39,303 nt of DNA from Dehalococcoidia bacterium (lineage in GTDB: Bacteria; Chloroflexota; Dehalococcoidia; DSTF01; WHTK01), in contig DATLYJ010000055.1 in NCBI GenBank assembly GCA_035574915.1, forward strand, positions 1 to 39,303, given 5' to 3'. Under the pieces are notes generated by a model. The model worked only from the letters and a program-made list of their open reading frames with translations, had not been told where the DNA came from and made no database searches. A program made the position numbers and the translations under genes. Shown one piece after another: positions 23,832 to 32,836 of the stretch (position 1 is the stretch's first letter; each line of letters opens with the position of its first letter).

Positions 23832-24056
23832 ATGGCCGAAGCTACCATCACTGTGACGGCGGCGGGGCCATATCTGGTGCGGGGAGACGTCGCCATCATC
23901 GATTCGAAGGGCAATCGGTTCGCTCACAAGGGGGACGTGGTTGCCCTTTGTCGCTGTGGCGGCTCGGCCCGCAAGCCGTTCTGCGACGGCACTCACGCCC
24001 GCATTGGCTTCTCCGACCAGGCCTCCGCCGCAGCGGCCGCCGCAATTTCCCACTGA
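23832..24056 (+). CDS. CDGSH-type iron-sulfur domain protein
   Basis: A 74-residue protein. ATITVTAAGPYLVRGDVAI and RFAHKGDVVA form the short beta lead-in. Cys40, Cys42, Cys51 and His55, in CRCGGSARKPFCDGTH, make the three-Cys/one-His ligand set of the CDGSH (mitoNEET-like) redox-active [2Fe-2S] cluster. Bacterial members are small cytoplasmic electron or cluster carriers. The start is ATG 23832 with GAAGGGGGTGG upstream. It has its own promoter and lies 71 nt before the second hsp20, so the two are probably cotranscribed and link cluster redox state with stress. Confidence 0.93.
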   Translation: MAEATITVTAAGPYLVRGDVAIIDSKGNRFAHKGDVVALCRCGGSARKPFCDGTHARIGFSDQASAAAAAAISH

Positions 24057-24127
24057 GACAGGCGCGCCGGCCGGGCGCAGCGCCTGCCTGATCCCAGACA
24101 AGACCAAACAGGAAAGGAGGCTTCAAG

Positions 24128-24598
24128 ATGAGCAACCTGATCCAGTTGGAACCGTTCGCTGACCTCCGCGCGACGATGGACCGGCTTTTCGAGGAGGGTT
24201 TCTCGCGGCCTTGGCGCCTCCTCTTCGCGGCCGAGGAGCAGACGGCCTTCCCGGTCCGGATGTGGGAGACCGACGAGGCAGTTGAGATTGAGGCTGCCCT
24301 GCCCGGCATCGATCCCAACGCTGTGGACATTTCCGTCGCCGGCAATGTCCTGACCATCAAGGCCGAGCACCCGGCGCCCCAGGACGAGGCGCAGCGTACC
24401 TACTACCGCCGCGAGATCGCCTACGGCCCCTGCATGCGCTCGTTCAGCCTCCCCGCGGAGGTGGACGCCGACAAGGCCCAGGCGACCTATGAGTACGGCA
24501 TCCTGCACGTGACCCTGCCCAAGGCGGAGTGGGTGCGGCCGAAGCGGATCAAGGTCATCGCTGGCCCGCAGAAAGAGCCTGTCGCCGCTCTCGCCTGA
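24128..24598 (+). CDS. Small heat-shock protein Hsp20, copy 2
   Basis: A 156-residue alpha-crystallin-domain holdase (FPVRMWETDEAVEIEAALPG, AVDISVAGNVLTIKAEHPA, YGPCMRSFSLPAEVDADKAQ, YEYGILHVTLPKAEW and RPKRIKVIAG). The N-terminal arm (MSNLIQLEPFADLRATMDRL) is the usual Hsp20 type and differs from copy 1, so the two may form separate oligomers or hetero-oligomers. ATG 24128 follows GGAAAGGAGG. It ends the second heat-shock unit; a terminator follows. Confidence 0.95.
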   Translation: MSNLIQLEPFADLRATMDRLFEEGFSRPWRLLFAAEEQTAFPVRMWETDEAVEIEAALPGIDPNAVDISVAGNVLTIKAEHPAPQDEAQRTYYRREIAYGPCMRSFSLPAEVDADKAQATYEYGILHVTLPKAEWVRPKRIKVIAGPQKEPVAALA

Positions 24599-24625
24599 CG
24601 CACACTCAGCCCGGCCGGCGCCTAG

Positions 24626-24652
24626 AGGCCTCCCTTGTGGAGGCCTTGTTCG
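24626..24652 (+). terminator. Terminator of the CDGSH-hsp20 unit
   Basis: AGGCCTCC (24626-24633) and GGAGGCCT (24639-24646) pair over 8 bp with a CTTGT loop, followed by TGTTCGTT. Confidence 0.7.
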
Positions 24653-24679
24653 TTGCCTGGCTCCTTTGCCCTACCCCGC

Positions 24680-24707
24680 TTGACGCACAAACGTTCTGGG
24701 CTGTAAC
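24680..24707 (+). promoter_or_regulatory. Promoter of the mrfAB-like operon
   Basis: TTGACG (24680-24685), a 16-bp spacer and TGTAAC (24702-24707). A LexA-like site overlaps the spacer and a second lies about 20 bp downstream of the expected start. The leader before GTG 24805 is about 90 nt. Confidence 0.5.
24684..24697. promoter_or_regulatory. LexA-like (Cheo-box) site 1
   Basis: CGCACAAACGTTCT compared with the Gram-positive SOS box CGAACRNRYGTTYC has mismatches only at the third and last bases. It overlaps the promoter spacer. Confidence 0.5.
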
Positions 24708-24719
24708 CTCTCGCCGTCC

Positions 24720-24733
24720 CGAACAAACGTACG
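24720..24733. promoter_or_regulatory. LexA-like (Cheo-box) site 2
   Basis: CGAACAAACGTACG matches CGAACRNRYGTTYC except at the T-to-A change in the right half and the last base. The centres of the two sites are 36 bp apart. Confidence 0.5.
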
Positions 24734-24804
24734 GCTCTCCGCTGCCGCCGGCTCCGTGAGTCCGAAAGGCAAAACCACAAAACGAACTGAGAGGTAGTCA
24801 CAGA

Positions 24805-27090
24805 GTGCCCTCACCCGCCCACGGCCCTCAGCCCCTCGCAGGCGCGCCCCGAGTCCTTGACCTGCACCTCGATCCCGATTTCGCCTCTGGCTTCACGCTG
24901 TGGCAACGGCTGCCCGCCAAGCCTGCCGCGTTCGCGCCCTGGCCGGCCGGCCTTAGTGCGCGCCTCGTCTCCGCCCTCACCGAGCGGGGCATCGAGAGGC
25001 CGTACACCCACCAGGCCGAGGCCATCGAGCATGTGCTCGCCGGCCGTGACGTGGTTGTCGTCACTCCGACGGCTTCAGGCAAGACGCTGTGCTACAACGC
25101 ACCCGTAGTCGAAGCTCTGCTGCGCGAGCCGGAGGCGAGGGCGCTCTACCTCTTCCCCACCAAGGCCCTGGCGCACGACCAGTACGACGAGCTGCAGGCC
25201 CTTGTCCGAGCGCTGGGCGCCTCCATCAAGGCCTTCACCTACGACGGCGACACGCCAGCCGACTCCCGGCGTTCCGTGCGCGCCGCCGGGAACATCGTCA
25301 TCTCCAACCCGGACATGCTGCACAGCGGCATCCTCCCTCACCATACGAAGTGGATGAAGCTCTTCGAGAACCTGCGCTTCGTGGTCATCGACGAGCTGCA
25401 CCAGTACCGCGGCGTATTCGGCAGCCACGTCGCGAACGTGGTCCGCCGCCTCCACCGCGTCTGCCGCTTCTACGGCTCCAACCCGGTCTTCATTTGCTCC
25501 TCGGCCACCATCGGCAACCCAGGTGAGCTCGCCGAGCAGCTGCTGGACCGCCCCGTGCGAGTCGTCGACCGCAACGGCGCGCCGCAGGGAGAAAAGTACA
25601 TCGGCGTCTACAACCCGCCGGTAGTGAACGCAGAGCTCGGCATCCGCCGCAGCGCGCTGGCCTCGACCGAGGCCATGACTGCCCGCCTCGTCCGCTCCGG
25701 CGCCCAGACCATCACCTTCGCGCCCAGTCGCATGGCCGTCGAGCGGTTGGTGCATGGCCTGCGCCAGCGCCTCAAGGCCAAGCCCGGCGCGGCGCCTCTG
25801 ATCGAGGGCTACCGCGGCGGCTACCTGCCGAACGAGCGCCGGGCGATCGAGGCGGCGCTGCGTGCCGGCACCATCAGGGGCGTGGTCGCGACCACGGCCC
25901 TCGAGCTGGGTATCGACATCGGCGGCCTGGAAGCGGCCGTCCTCGCCGGCTACCCTGGCTCGCTGGCCAGCGCCTGGCAGCAGATGGGCCGCTCCGGCCG
26001 GCGCAGCGGCCGATCAGTCGCCGTCCTCGTGGCCGGCTCAAAGCCGCTGGACCAGTACGTCGCCCGCCACCCGGAGTACCTCTTCGAGACCTCGCCCGAG
26101 TCCGCCCTGATCAACCGCGACAACCTGGCGATACGCGTCGCGCACATGAAGGCCGCCGCCTTCGAGCTGCCCTTCGAGGCCGGGGAAGAATTCGGTCCGG
26201 ACACCGCGGAGCTTCTCGCCCTCCTCGACGAGGGGGGCATCCTCCATCGCAACGGCGACCGCTACTACTGGATGGCGGAGTCATATCCCGCGGACGGGAT
26301 CAGCCTCCGCGGCGCCGCCGTCGACAACGTCGTCATCATCGAGCAGGGCGCCTCGCCGCGCGTCATCGGGGAGGTCGATACGCCGTCCGCGCCCCTGCTC
26401 GTGCACGAAGAGGCCATCTACATGCATGGCGGCCGGCAGTACCACGTCGACCGCCTCGACTGGCAGGAGAAGAAGGCCTACGTCCGCCCTGTCGATGTCG
26501 ACTACTACACCGACGCCAACCTGGCAGTCGACCTCAAGGTGCTGGAGGTGGCGGACGAGAGGCCGGCCCGCGGCTGCCGCCGCGCCCACGGAGACGTCGC
26601 CGTCACCTATCTGGCGACGATCTTCAAGAAGATCAAGCTCGAGACCCAGGAAAACGTGGGCTGGGGCAAGATCCACATCCCCCAGGAGGACATGCACACC
26701 ACCTCCTACTGGCTCGCCCTGTCGCCAAACGCGACCGAAGGCATGAGCCAGCCCGCCGTCGAAGCGGGGCTCTGGGGGGTAGCGCATCTCCTGGCCGGCG
26801 TCGCGCCCCTCTTCCTGATGTGCGACCCGAAGGACCTGCAGGTGGTAGCGCAGGTGCGCTCGCCGTTCACGAGCGCCCCTACGCTCTTTATCTATGAGAG
26901 CCGGCCAGGCGGCGTCGGCTTCGCCGAGGGCCTCTTCCGCGCGCACGACGACCTGCTCCGCGCAGCCCTCGATCTGGCGGCCGAGTGCCCCTGTCCCTCG
27001 GGCTGCCCGTCCTGCGTTGGCCCGGCCGTGGACGACACGCCCCACATGAAGCTCTCGGCGCTCACCCTGCTCCGGCGGCTGGTGTCCTGA
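24805..27090 (+). CDS. mrfA: DEAD/DEAH helicase with DUF1998, MrfA/YprA-like
   Basis: A 761-residue ATP-dependent 3'-to-5' DNA helicase. It has a Q-region (YTHQAEAIEHVLAGRDVVV), Walker A (VTPTASGKTLCYN), YLFPTKALAHDQ, the Walker B box VVIDELHQYRG, motif III (FICSSATIGNP), VVATTALELGIDIGG, and motif VI (WQQMGRSGRRSG). The C-terminal DUF1998 region ends with four clustered cysteines (CPCPSGCPSCVGP) that bind zinc in this family. The B. subtilis protein (749 residues) repairs mitomycin-type adducts outside the UvrABC route together with the nuclease MrfB. Here the next gene is an MrfB-like protein overlapping the stop by 1 nt. The start is GTG 24805, with GAGAGG upstream. Confidence 0.92.
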   Translation: MPSPAHGPQPLAGAPRVLDLHLDPDFASGFTLWQRLPAKPAAFAPWPAGLSARLVSALTERGIERPYTHQAEAIEHVLAGRDVVVVTPTASGKTLCYNAPVVEALLREPEARALYLFPTKALAHDQYDELQALVRALGASIKAFTYDGDTPADSRRSVRAAGNIVISNPDMLHSGILPHHTKWMKLFENLRFVVIDELHQYRGVFGSHVANVVRRLHRVCRFYGSNPVFICSSATIGNPGELAEQLLDRPVRVVDRNGAPQGEKYIGVYNPPVVNAELGIRRSALASTEAMTARLVRSGAQTITFAPSRMAVERLVHGLRQRLKAKPGAAPLIEGYRGGYLPNERRAIEAALRAGTIRGVVATTALELGIDIGGLEAAVLAGYPGSLASAWQQMGRSGRRSGRSVAVLVAGSKPLDQYVARHPEYLFETSPESALINRDNLAIRVAHMKAAAFELPFEAGEEFGPDTAELLALLDEGGILHRNGDRYYWMAESYPADGISLRGAAVDNVVIIEQGASPRVIGEVDTPSAPLLVHEEAIYMHGGRQYHVDRLDWQEKKAYVRPVDVDYYTDANLAVDLKVLEVADERPARGCRRAHGDVAVTYLATIFKKIKLETQENVGWGKIHIPQEDMHTTSYWLALSPNATEGMSQPAVEAGLWGVAHLLAGVAPLFLMCDPKDLQVVAQVRSPFTSAPTLFIYESRPGGVGFAEGLFRAHDDLLRAALDLAAECPCPSGCPSCVGPAVDDTPHMKLSALTLLRRLVS

Positions 27091-28325
27091 TGCAGCTTCG
27101 CGACCGCCTTGCCTACGCCGGCGTCGCCCGCGGCCGTTTGCCACCGCGGCCAAAGACGGCAGTCGCCTTGCCCCGTGGCTTCAAGACCGGGCGTAACCGC
27201 CTCGGTGAGGTCCACTACCGCGACCAGTACTGGTCCCTGGACCACCGCCACGGCGAATACGAGTTAGCGGCAGCGCTCGACCTGGACCCGGTCCTCGCGG
27301 ACCGCCTGGCGCCTGGCCTCCCGGGCCTGGACCTCCGCGCCGCCGCCTTTCTCGACATCGAGACCACCGGCCTCTCCGGCGGCACAGGCACCTATGCCTT
27401 TCTGGTAGGCCTCGGGACGTTCGAAGCCTTCAGCTTCCGCGTGCGCCAGTTCTTCCTCGCCGACCCCTCCGGCGAGGCGGCCATGCTCTCGGAGTTGACG
27501 GACGCGCTCGACCGTCGCGGCCTCGTCGTCACCTACAACGGCAAGAGCTTCGACCTCCCTCAGCTGGCTACCCGGTACACGCTCTCGCGCCTGCTTGGCC
27601 CTCTGCAGGGAATGTTCCACATCGACCTCCTCCACCCGGCCCGGCGCCTCTTCGGGAGGCGGCTCGAGTCCTGCCGGCTGGCGGACGTCGAGCGCGAGGT
27701 GCTCGGCCTGCGCCGGCCCGGCGACGTCCCGAGTTGGCTGATCCCCGGGCTCTATTTCGCCTTCATCCGCCGCCGTGACCTCGCCGGCCTCCACCCCGTG
27801 TTCGAGCACAACACCCTGGACGTCCTCTCCCTGCCTTCCCTCCTCGCCGCCCTCAACTCCGCCGCCGGCGCCGCCGCCGAAGGCGACGCGGCCCACCTCC
27901 TGGCACTGGGCCGCTGGGACGAGCAGCGGGGCCGCCTGCAGGAAGCGGCTTCGCTGTATCGCCGCGCCTGGCTGGCGGAATCAGACCCCCACACCGGCGG
28001 CGAGGCCGCCTGGAGGCTCGCAAGGCTGCTGCGCAGGGAGGGCGCCTGGGACGAGTGCGCGGCCGTCTGGCGTGCGGAAGAAGCCAGCGCCGCCAGTATC
28101 GTCCGCGTGGTGCGTGCCCGTGTTGAGCTTGCCAAGATGGCCGAGCATCGCGACCGCGACCTGCCGCGCGCCCTTACCCTCGCGCGGGCCGCCGCGGCGC
28201 TGCTGCAACGCCACCCTTCGGTGGCTCGCAGCCTTCCTCGCACCAATGCCTCCCTTGCGCACCGCCTAGCCCGCCTCGAGAGGCGCACAGCCAGCGCGAG
28301 TCTCGGTCGGCAAGCTCCCGGATGA
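27090..28325 (+). CDS. mrfB: RNase H-like exonuclease with TPR tail, MrfB/YprB-like
   Basis: A 411-residue protein. After a basic N-terminus, the DnaQ-like exonuclease fold is visible: FLDIETTGLSGGTGTYAFLV (first Asp-x-Glu pair), VVTYNGKSFDLPQLATRY (second acidic site), DLLHPARRLF and EHNTLDVLSL (His and last Asp), so the DEDDh ligand set is present. The last third (about 270-410) is a helical, Ala/Arg-rich region with TPR-like repeats such as ALGRWDEQRGRLQEAASLYR. The ATG at 27090 shares its A with the helicase stop codon, which implies translational coupling. In B. subtilis MrfB acts as a metal-dependent nuclease with MrfA in mitomycin C repair; the same partnership is inferred here. Confidence 0.88.
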   Translation: MQLRDRLAYAGVARGRLPPRPKTAVALPRGFKTGRNRLGEVHYRDQYWSLDHRHGEYELAAALDLDPVLADRLAPGLPGLDLRAAAFLDIETTGLSGGTGTYAFLVGLGTFEAFSFRVRQFFLADPSGEAAMLSELTDALDRRGLVVTYNGKSFDLPQLATRYTLSRLLGPLQGMFHIDLLHPARRLFGRRLESCRLADVEREVLGLRRPGDVPSWLIPGLYFAFIRRRDLAGLHPVFEHNTLDVLSLPSLLAALNSAAGAAAEGDAAHLLALGRWDEQRGRLQEAASLYRRAWLAESDPHTGGEAAWRLARLLRREGAWDECAAVWRAEEASAASIVRVVRARVELAKMAEHRDRDLPRALTLARAAAALLQRHPSVARSLPRTNASLAHRLARLERRTASASLGRQAPG

Positions 28326-28549
28326 GCCATCTGCTCGCTGGCTCCGCCTCCGCCAACGCCCGGGCAGGAGCCGGCCGGGGGCAGAAGGGCCTCCTTTTAG
28401 TCTCCCTCCGGCGGCTCTCCCACCACTCGCCGCCCCTCCCATGCGCGATGCAGCCTTAAGGCGGGCGGTCGCCCTGGGCGCGGCGCCGCCACCCGCCCGC
28501 GGCTAGACTGACGGCACCGGCGCGATCGCACGTCGCCGCGCGAGGCTCC

Positions 28550-29690
28550 TTGGGCGCACTCAGTTCCCCTGCATCGCAGCCAGACATCGCTTCCGGCGCT
28601 ACCGGCTTTCTGGCCGCGGCCGAAGAGGCTGACCTTGTCTACGTCAGCGACACACAGCCTGGCATACGGCGAAAGGAAGACGCCCTCCGGCTTCGACTAC
28701 GTCGGTCCCGGTGGCAGGCCGGTGCGAGACTCCGCGACGCTCGCCCGCATCAAGAGCCTCGCGGTCCCGCCTGCCTGGACAGACGTGTGGATCAGCCCGC
28801 TTTCCAGGGGCCACATCCAGGCATCCGGCCGCGACGCACGCGGGCGCAAGCAGTACCGCTACCATCCGCGCTGGCGCGAGGCCAGGGACAGGACCAAGTT
28901 CGAGCGCATGGTCGCCTTCGCGGAGGCCCTGCCCGCGATCCGCGGGCGGGCCGCCGGGGACCTGGCATCGCCCGGCCTGCCCAGGGAGAAGGTGCTCGCC
29001 GCCGTAGTGCGCCTCCTCGAAACGACGCTGATCCGGGTCGGTAACCGCGAGTACGCCAGAGAGAACAATTCCTTCGGCCTGACCACGCTCCGCAACCGCC
29101 ACGTTGGCGTCAACGGCAGCACCATGCGGTTCGAGTTTCGCGGCAAGGGCGGCAGGAAGCACGAAGTGTCCGTGCGCGACCGCCGCCTGGCGAACCTCGT
29201 GCGCCGCCTCCAGGACCTCCCCGGCCAGGAGCTCTTCCAGTACATCGATGAGGACGGCCGGCGACGGCCCGTCGGCTCAGCCGACGTCAACGCCTACTTG
29301 CGCGAGACCACCGGCGAAGACTTCTCCGCCAAGGACTTCCGCACCTGGACGGCGACCGTCCTGGCAGCGCTGACCCTGTGCGAGCGCGGCCCGGCCGCAA
29401 ACACGGCCGAGGCCAGGCGCAATATCACCGCGGCCGTCGAGGCCGTCGCGCGCGGCCTTGGGAATACCCCCAGCGTGTGCCGCCAGTGCTACATCCACCC
29501 CGAGGTCTTTGAGCACTACGAGCGCGGCGCTCTCGACTCCCTGCGGGAAGACTTCTCCGGTGGCGACCAGGACGGCGTGGCTGGCCTGTATCCCGAGGAA
29601 GCTGCGGTCCTCCGCCTCCTGCGAGGGGCGAAGCCCTCCGGCGCTAGGACGTCCCGGGCGCCAGCAGGCCCAGGGCGACGGCGCGGCTGA
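28550..29690 (+). CDS. DNA topoisomerase IB, apparent frameshift near the N-terminus
   Basis: A bacterial type IB topoisomerase that relaxes DNA through a 3'-phosphotyrosine intermediate. The main frame (from a TTG at 28635) has FDYVGPGGRPVRDSATLARI, AWTDVWISPLSRGHIQASG, GRKQYRYHPRWREARD, active-site Arg in GLTTLRNRHV, Lys in GKGGRKHEV, DFRTWTATVLAAL and the nucleophile Tyr in VCRQCYIHPEV. The normal N-terminus ADLVYVSDTQPGIRR is encoded just upstream in another frame (from TTG 28550). The two join into the family pattern PGIRRRK...GFDYVG if one A is removed from AAA at 28672-28674. This is either a sequencing error, a recent mutation, or shortened translation from the weak TTG. The 3' end overlaps the convergent regulator gene by 47 bp. 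Confidence 0.87.
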
Positions 29691-32001
29691 TCGCCTCGGC
29701 ACGCGTGGATGCGCCGAGCTTGTTGAGCAGAGACGCCACGTGGAACTTGGCTGTGTTCTCGCTAACTACCAGGGTCTCGGCGATGCGCCGGTTCGACATG
29801 CCCTTCGCCACGAGCGTCAGGACCTCGAGCTCGCGAGGGCTCAGGATGCCAGAAGCCCTCGCGGGTTGGGGTCGCCGGCCTGCGTGCGCAGAACCCTCCT
29901 CGTCGAAGAGCGCATGGGTTGCGGCAAGAAACTCCTCAATCCGGGTCATGCTTTCGGGCCCTGCGCTGGCGTCGAGCTCCGCGCCGCCGACCGCCACCGC
30001 CCTGTCGTATGCCGCCTGTTCCATGGGCGTGAGCCAGTAGCCGATGGAGTCGCGATAGCGCTTGAGGCCTCGCAGCAGGGGAAGCGCGCGCGAGCCGAAC
30101 CCCCTCGCCGCGAGGTAGGTGAGAGAGAACAACACCTGGCTGCAGGTCGAGAGCGGCAGGCCGCCGGGCTTCGCCACCTCGAAGCCCTCCTGCAGCAGCG
30201 AGCGGGCTCGATCGAGATTCCCCCTCGAAAGGTGGAGGGCTGCCAGCCGGGTAAGCACATAGAGCAGGCCATGCAGGCCTCCCAATTCCCGCAAGATGGC
30301 GACACTTTCTTCGAGACGTGCAGCAGCAGCCTCCGGATCCGAGGGACCGAGCGCGACGCCCATCTGAAAGAGGGCATCCGCGCGGAGGACTTCATCGCCA
30401 AACGAAACCGCCAGATCGAGCGCCTCCTGGTTCACCGCCAGGGCGGTCTCGATGTCTCCCCGCTGCCAGGCGGCGATCCCGGCAGCCAGCTTCGCCCAGC
30501 CGAATTCGTGCAGGTCCTCCGTGCGGCGAGCGCTTCGCTCCGCCCGGGCGGCAAGATCATGTGCCGCCTCGGGATCGCCCTGGGAGAAGGCGAGCGTCGT
30601 CGCCCGCACGAGAGCCTCGGCCTTCGCAGTCGATTCACGGTCGGCGTGGGCCAGCGCGCGCGCCAAAAGCATGCGGCCCTCGCTGAGGCGACCTGTGATC
30701 CAGTAGTAGTAGCCGAGGTCCGCGGCGAACTGGAGGGCGGCCTCGTACTCGCCGTTGTCCAGGAACCACTGCGCGGCGACGCGCAGGTTGTCTATCTCCC
30801 GGTTGAGGCGCAGGACCCAGGCTGTCTGGTCATGCCGGCGGATCTCCTGAGCGGCCTCCCGCGCCAGCGCGCCGTAGTACCGGGCATGGCGCTGAAAGGC
30901 GGAGTCGCGCTCGCCCACCGCCTGCAGTTGCTCCAGGGCGTACTCCCTGACCGTCTCGAGGAGCCGGAAGCTGACTCCGTCCTCGGCCGGGGCGGGTTCG
31001 ATGAGGCTCTTGTCAGCCAGAGACATCAGCCCGGCGAGGACATCCAGGCCCTCCTCACCGCCCAGGACAGCCTCGGCCGCTTCGAGGGTGAGGCTGGAGG
31101 CGAACGGCGCCAGACGGCGGAATAGCGACTGCTCCGCCGGCGTCAGCAGCTCGTAGCTCCAGCCGATCGCCTCGCTCAGGCTCTGGTGCCTGCCGGGGGC
31201 ATCGCGAGCGCCTGCCACGGGCAACGGCAACCGTCGCTCGAGGCGGTCAAGCACGGTCGCAACGCCGAGCTGGGCGGCCCGCGCCGCCATCAACTCGAGG
31301 GCAAGGGGCAGGCCATCCAGCCTGACCACAAGGCGGGCCACAAGAGAGGCGTTGTCCTGCGTCAGCCTGAAGTTCGGCCGGGTGGCGCGGGCGCGCTCGG
31401 CGAAGAGCGCCACCGAAGGCGCCTTCTCCAGCTCCGCGGGATTCGTGGTGTCCAGCGCCGGCAGGGCAAGAGGCCCCACGGGCACTTGGCGCTCGAGGCT
31501 CAGTCGCAAGGGCTCACGGCTCGTCGCGACCACCTTCATGTCTGGCACGGCAGCGAGGAGCCTGCCGATCTCGCGGGCGGCCGGCAGCACGTGCTCGAAG
31601 TTGTCGAGGATGAGCAGCAGACGCCGGCCCGCGAGGAGCTCCACGAGGGCGTCCAGCGGCGAGCGCGTGTCCGTCTCCAGGGCCCCCACGAGCGACCGCA
31701 CCGTCGGCAGGACGAGTGCGGCGTCGCGCAGCGGCGACAGGTCAACCAGGTAGATGCCGTCAGGAAAGGCCTCGTGCCCGTCCAGGTGCTGGGCGACTTC
31801 GACAGCGAGACGCGTCTTGCCCACCCCGCCCGGGCCGACGAAGGTGAGCAGCCGGACATCCGAGTGCAGCAGGAGGTCGTGGGCCGCCCGGAACTCGGCC
31901 TCGCGCCCGACGAGCGCCGATGGATGCGTCGCAGCGCCGGAAAGCGTCATTTCACGCGCGGTCGAGAGCGCAGGCGCACAAGCAATCCCCACCTCTGGCA
32001 C
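29644..32001 (-). CDS. STAND-type LuxR-family transcriptional regulator
   Basis: A 785-residue regulator with an N-terminal NB-ARC-like ATPase and a C-terminal LuxR helix-turn-helix. Visible are LVGREAEF, the P-loop GPGGVGKT (56-63), LLLILDNFEHVLPAAREIGR (Walker B), VVATSREPLRL, the GLPLALELMAARAA motif and a winged-helix segment (SYELLTPAEQSLFRRLAPFA). A long TPR-like helical region (about 380-680) precedes the HTH LSPRELEVLTLVAKGMSNRR with ENTAKFHVASLLNKLGA (about 718-780). Such STAND regulators hold ADP until a ligand or protein inducer docks on the repeats. The start GTG 32001 is in frame; ATG 31950 (TLSGAATHPSAL) is the alternative. Targets are unknown. Confidence 0.92.
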   Translation of the reverse strand: MPEVGIACAPALSTAREMTLSGAATHPSALVGREAEFRAAHDLLLHSDVRLLTFVGPGGVGKTRLAVEVAQHLDGHEAFPDGIYLVDLSPLRDAALVLPTVRSLVGALETDTRSPLDALVELLAGRRLLLILDNFEHVLPAAREIGRLLAAVPDMKVVATSREPLRLSLERQVPVGPLALPALDTTNPAELEKAPSVALFAERARATRPNFRLTQDNASLVARLVVRLDGLPLALELMAARAAQLGVATVLDRLERRLPLPVAGARDAPGRHQSLSEAIGWSYELLTPAEQSLFRRLAPFASSLTLEAAEAVLGGEEGLDVLAGLMSLADKSLIEPAPAEDGVSFRLLETVREYALEQLQAVGERDSAFQRHARYYGALAREAAQEIRRHDQTAWVLRLNREIDNLRVAAQWFLDNGEYEAALQFAADLGYYYWITGRLSEGRMLLARALAHADRESTAKAEALVRATTLAFSQGDPEAAHDLAARAERSARRTEDLHEFGWAKLAAGIAAWQRGDIETALAVNQEALDLAVSFGDEVLRADALFQMGVALGPSDPEAAAARLEESVAILRELGGLHGLLYVLTRLAALHLSRGNLDRARSLLQEGFEVAKPGGLPLSTCSQVLFSLTYLAARGFGSRALPLLRGLKRYRDSIGYWLTPMEQAAYDRAVAVGGAELDASAGPESMTRIEEFLAATHALFDEEGSAHAGRRPQPARASGILSPRELEVLTLVAKGMSNRRIAETLVVSENTAKFHVASLLNKLGASTRAEAISRAVALGLLAPGTS

Positions 32002-32096
32002 TTAAGCGCCACGCTCATTCTACATATGCGAAGGTAAGGGGGACCGCTGCCGCTTCTGCGCGCCGGTGGCCGCCCGTGAGCTTGAGCTAACGCTCC

Positions 32097-32648
32097 TCAG
32101 GTAGGCGCAACCGGCGGAGCGCCGTTATCGTCGCCGCCTCGAGGGTGCCTCCCGGGGTGGGGCAGGTGCACGAGCGACCCTGCCCTGCGCAGGGGCAATC
32201 TCAGTAGAGGCCATAGACCCAGGAACAGGACCGCCACCAATGCCGGCACGACGACAACCGCCGCCAGGATCTCGGAGTAGGCCAGCGTGAAAACCCTGGA
32301 GGACGTTGGCGCCTGAAGCAGCCGTTCCCCGCTTCGGATGAACGACGCCACGTTTCCCACGATTACCGCGCTGATCAGGCCGTAGAAGAGGGCCCGCAGG
32401 ACCGCGGCTCGCTCGTCCAGTTCCCAGACGAGGGCGATCGCGGCCATCGCGTAGATGACGCCCAGCGCGAGGAACGGCCAGGAGTCCAGCAGCAGCCGTC
32501 CTCCCGCTCGCGACACTCCGGCCTTGTCCGCCTCGTCGCCGACCGGCGTGATGGCGACCAGCGCGAGTATCACGACCTCGACGGCAATGGCGCATGCGAG
32601 CCAGAAGCGGACCACTTCCGAGCCCAGGAGCGGGTTCCCTGCCTTCAT
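32097..32648 (-). CDS. Four-helix membrane protein, unrecognised
   Basis: A 183-residue protein from ATG 32648 (an in-frame GTG at 32744 would add 32 mostly polar residues without a better ribosome-binding site). Four hydrophobic helices are clear: FWLACAIAVEVVILALVAI, WPFLALGVIYAMAAIALVW, ALFYGLISAVIVGNVASFI and ILAAVVVVPALVAVLFLGLW. A loop between helices 1 and 2 is charged (TPVGDEADKAGVSRAGGR). The tail is His/Pro/Gly-rich (LVHLPHPGRHPRGGDD). The gene is on the same strand as the STAND regulator but upstream of it by 95 nt, so cotranscription is possible. No family was recognised. Confidence 0.65.
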   Translation of the reverse strand: MKAGNPLLGSEVVRFWLACAIAVEVVILALVAITPVGDEADKAGVSRAGGRLLLDSWPFLALGVIYAMAAIALVWELDERAAVLRALFYGLISAVIVGNVASFIRSGERLLQAPTSSRVFTLAYSEILAAVVVVPALVAVLFLGLWPLLRLPLRRAGSLVHLPHPGRHPRGGDDNGAPPVAPT

Positions 32649-32774
32649 GTCATTGCCATTCTCAGTCGAGTCCCGCCCGTCTCCGGTCCGCCCTGCCTGC
32701 AAGATGCCCCGGCGCCGCACTCCGAGCCTGCCACAAGCGATCACGCCGCGCCAGTTCCGATCGAACCGAATTCC

Positions 32775-32836
32775 GGCCGGAGTGCTAGAGAGTCGAACCC
32801 TCCAGCACGGCGACGCCGCGCCGCAACGTCTTGAAG
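32775..32836 (-). repeat. Degenerate tRNA-Sec-like 3' half, copy A
   Basis: On the minus strand it begins at the anticodon loop CTTCAAG (UCA), continues through the long variable arm (GCGGCGCGGCGTCGCC) to a T-arm with GGTTCGACT, and ends near an altered CCA. Its T-stem is broken (GAGGG against CTCTA) and it has single-base deletions relative to copy B. No 5' half is present, so it is a fragment. Confidence 0.6.
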
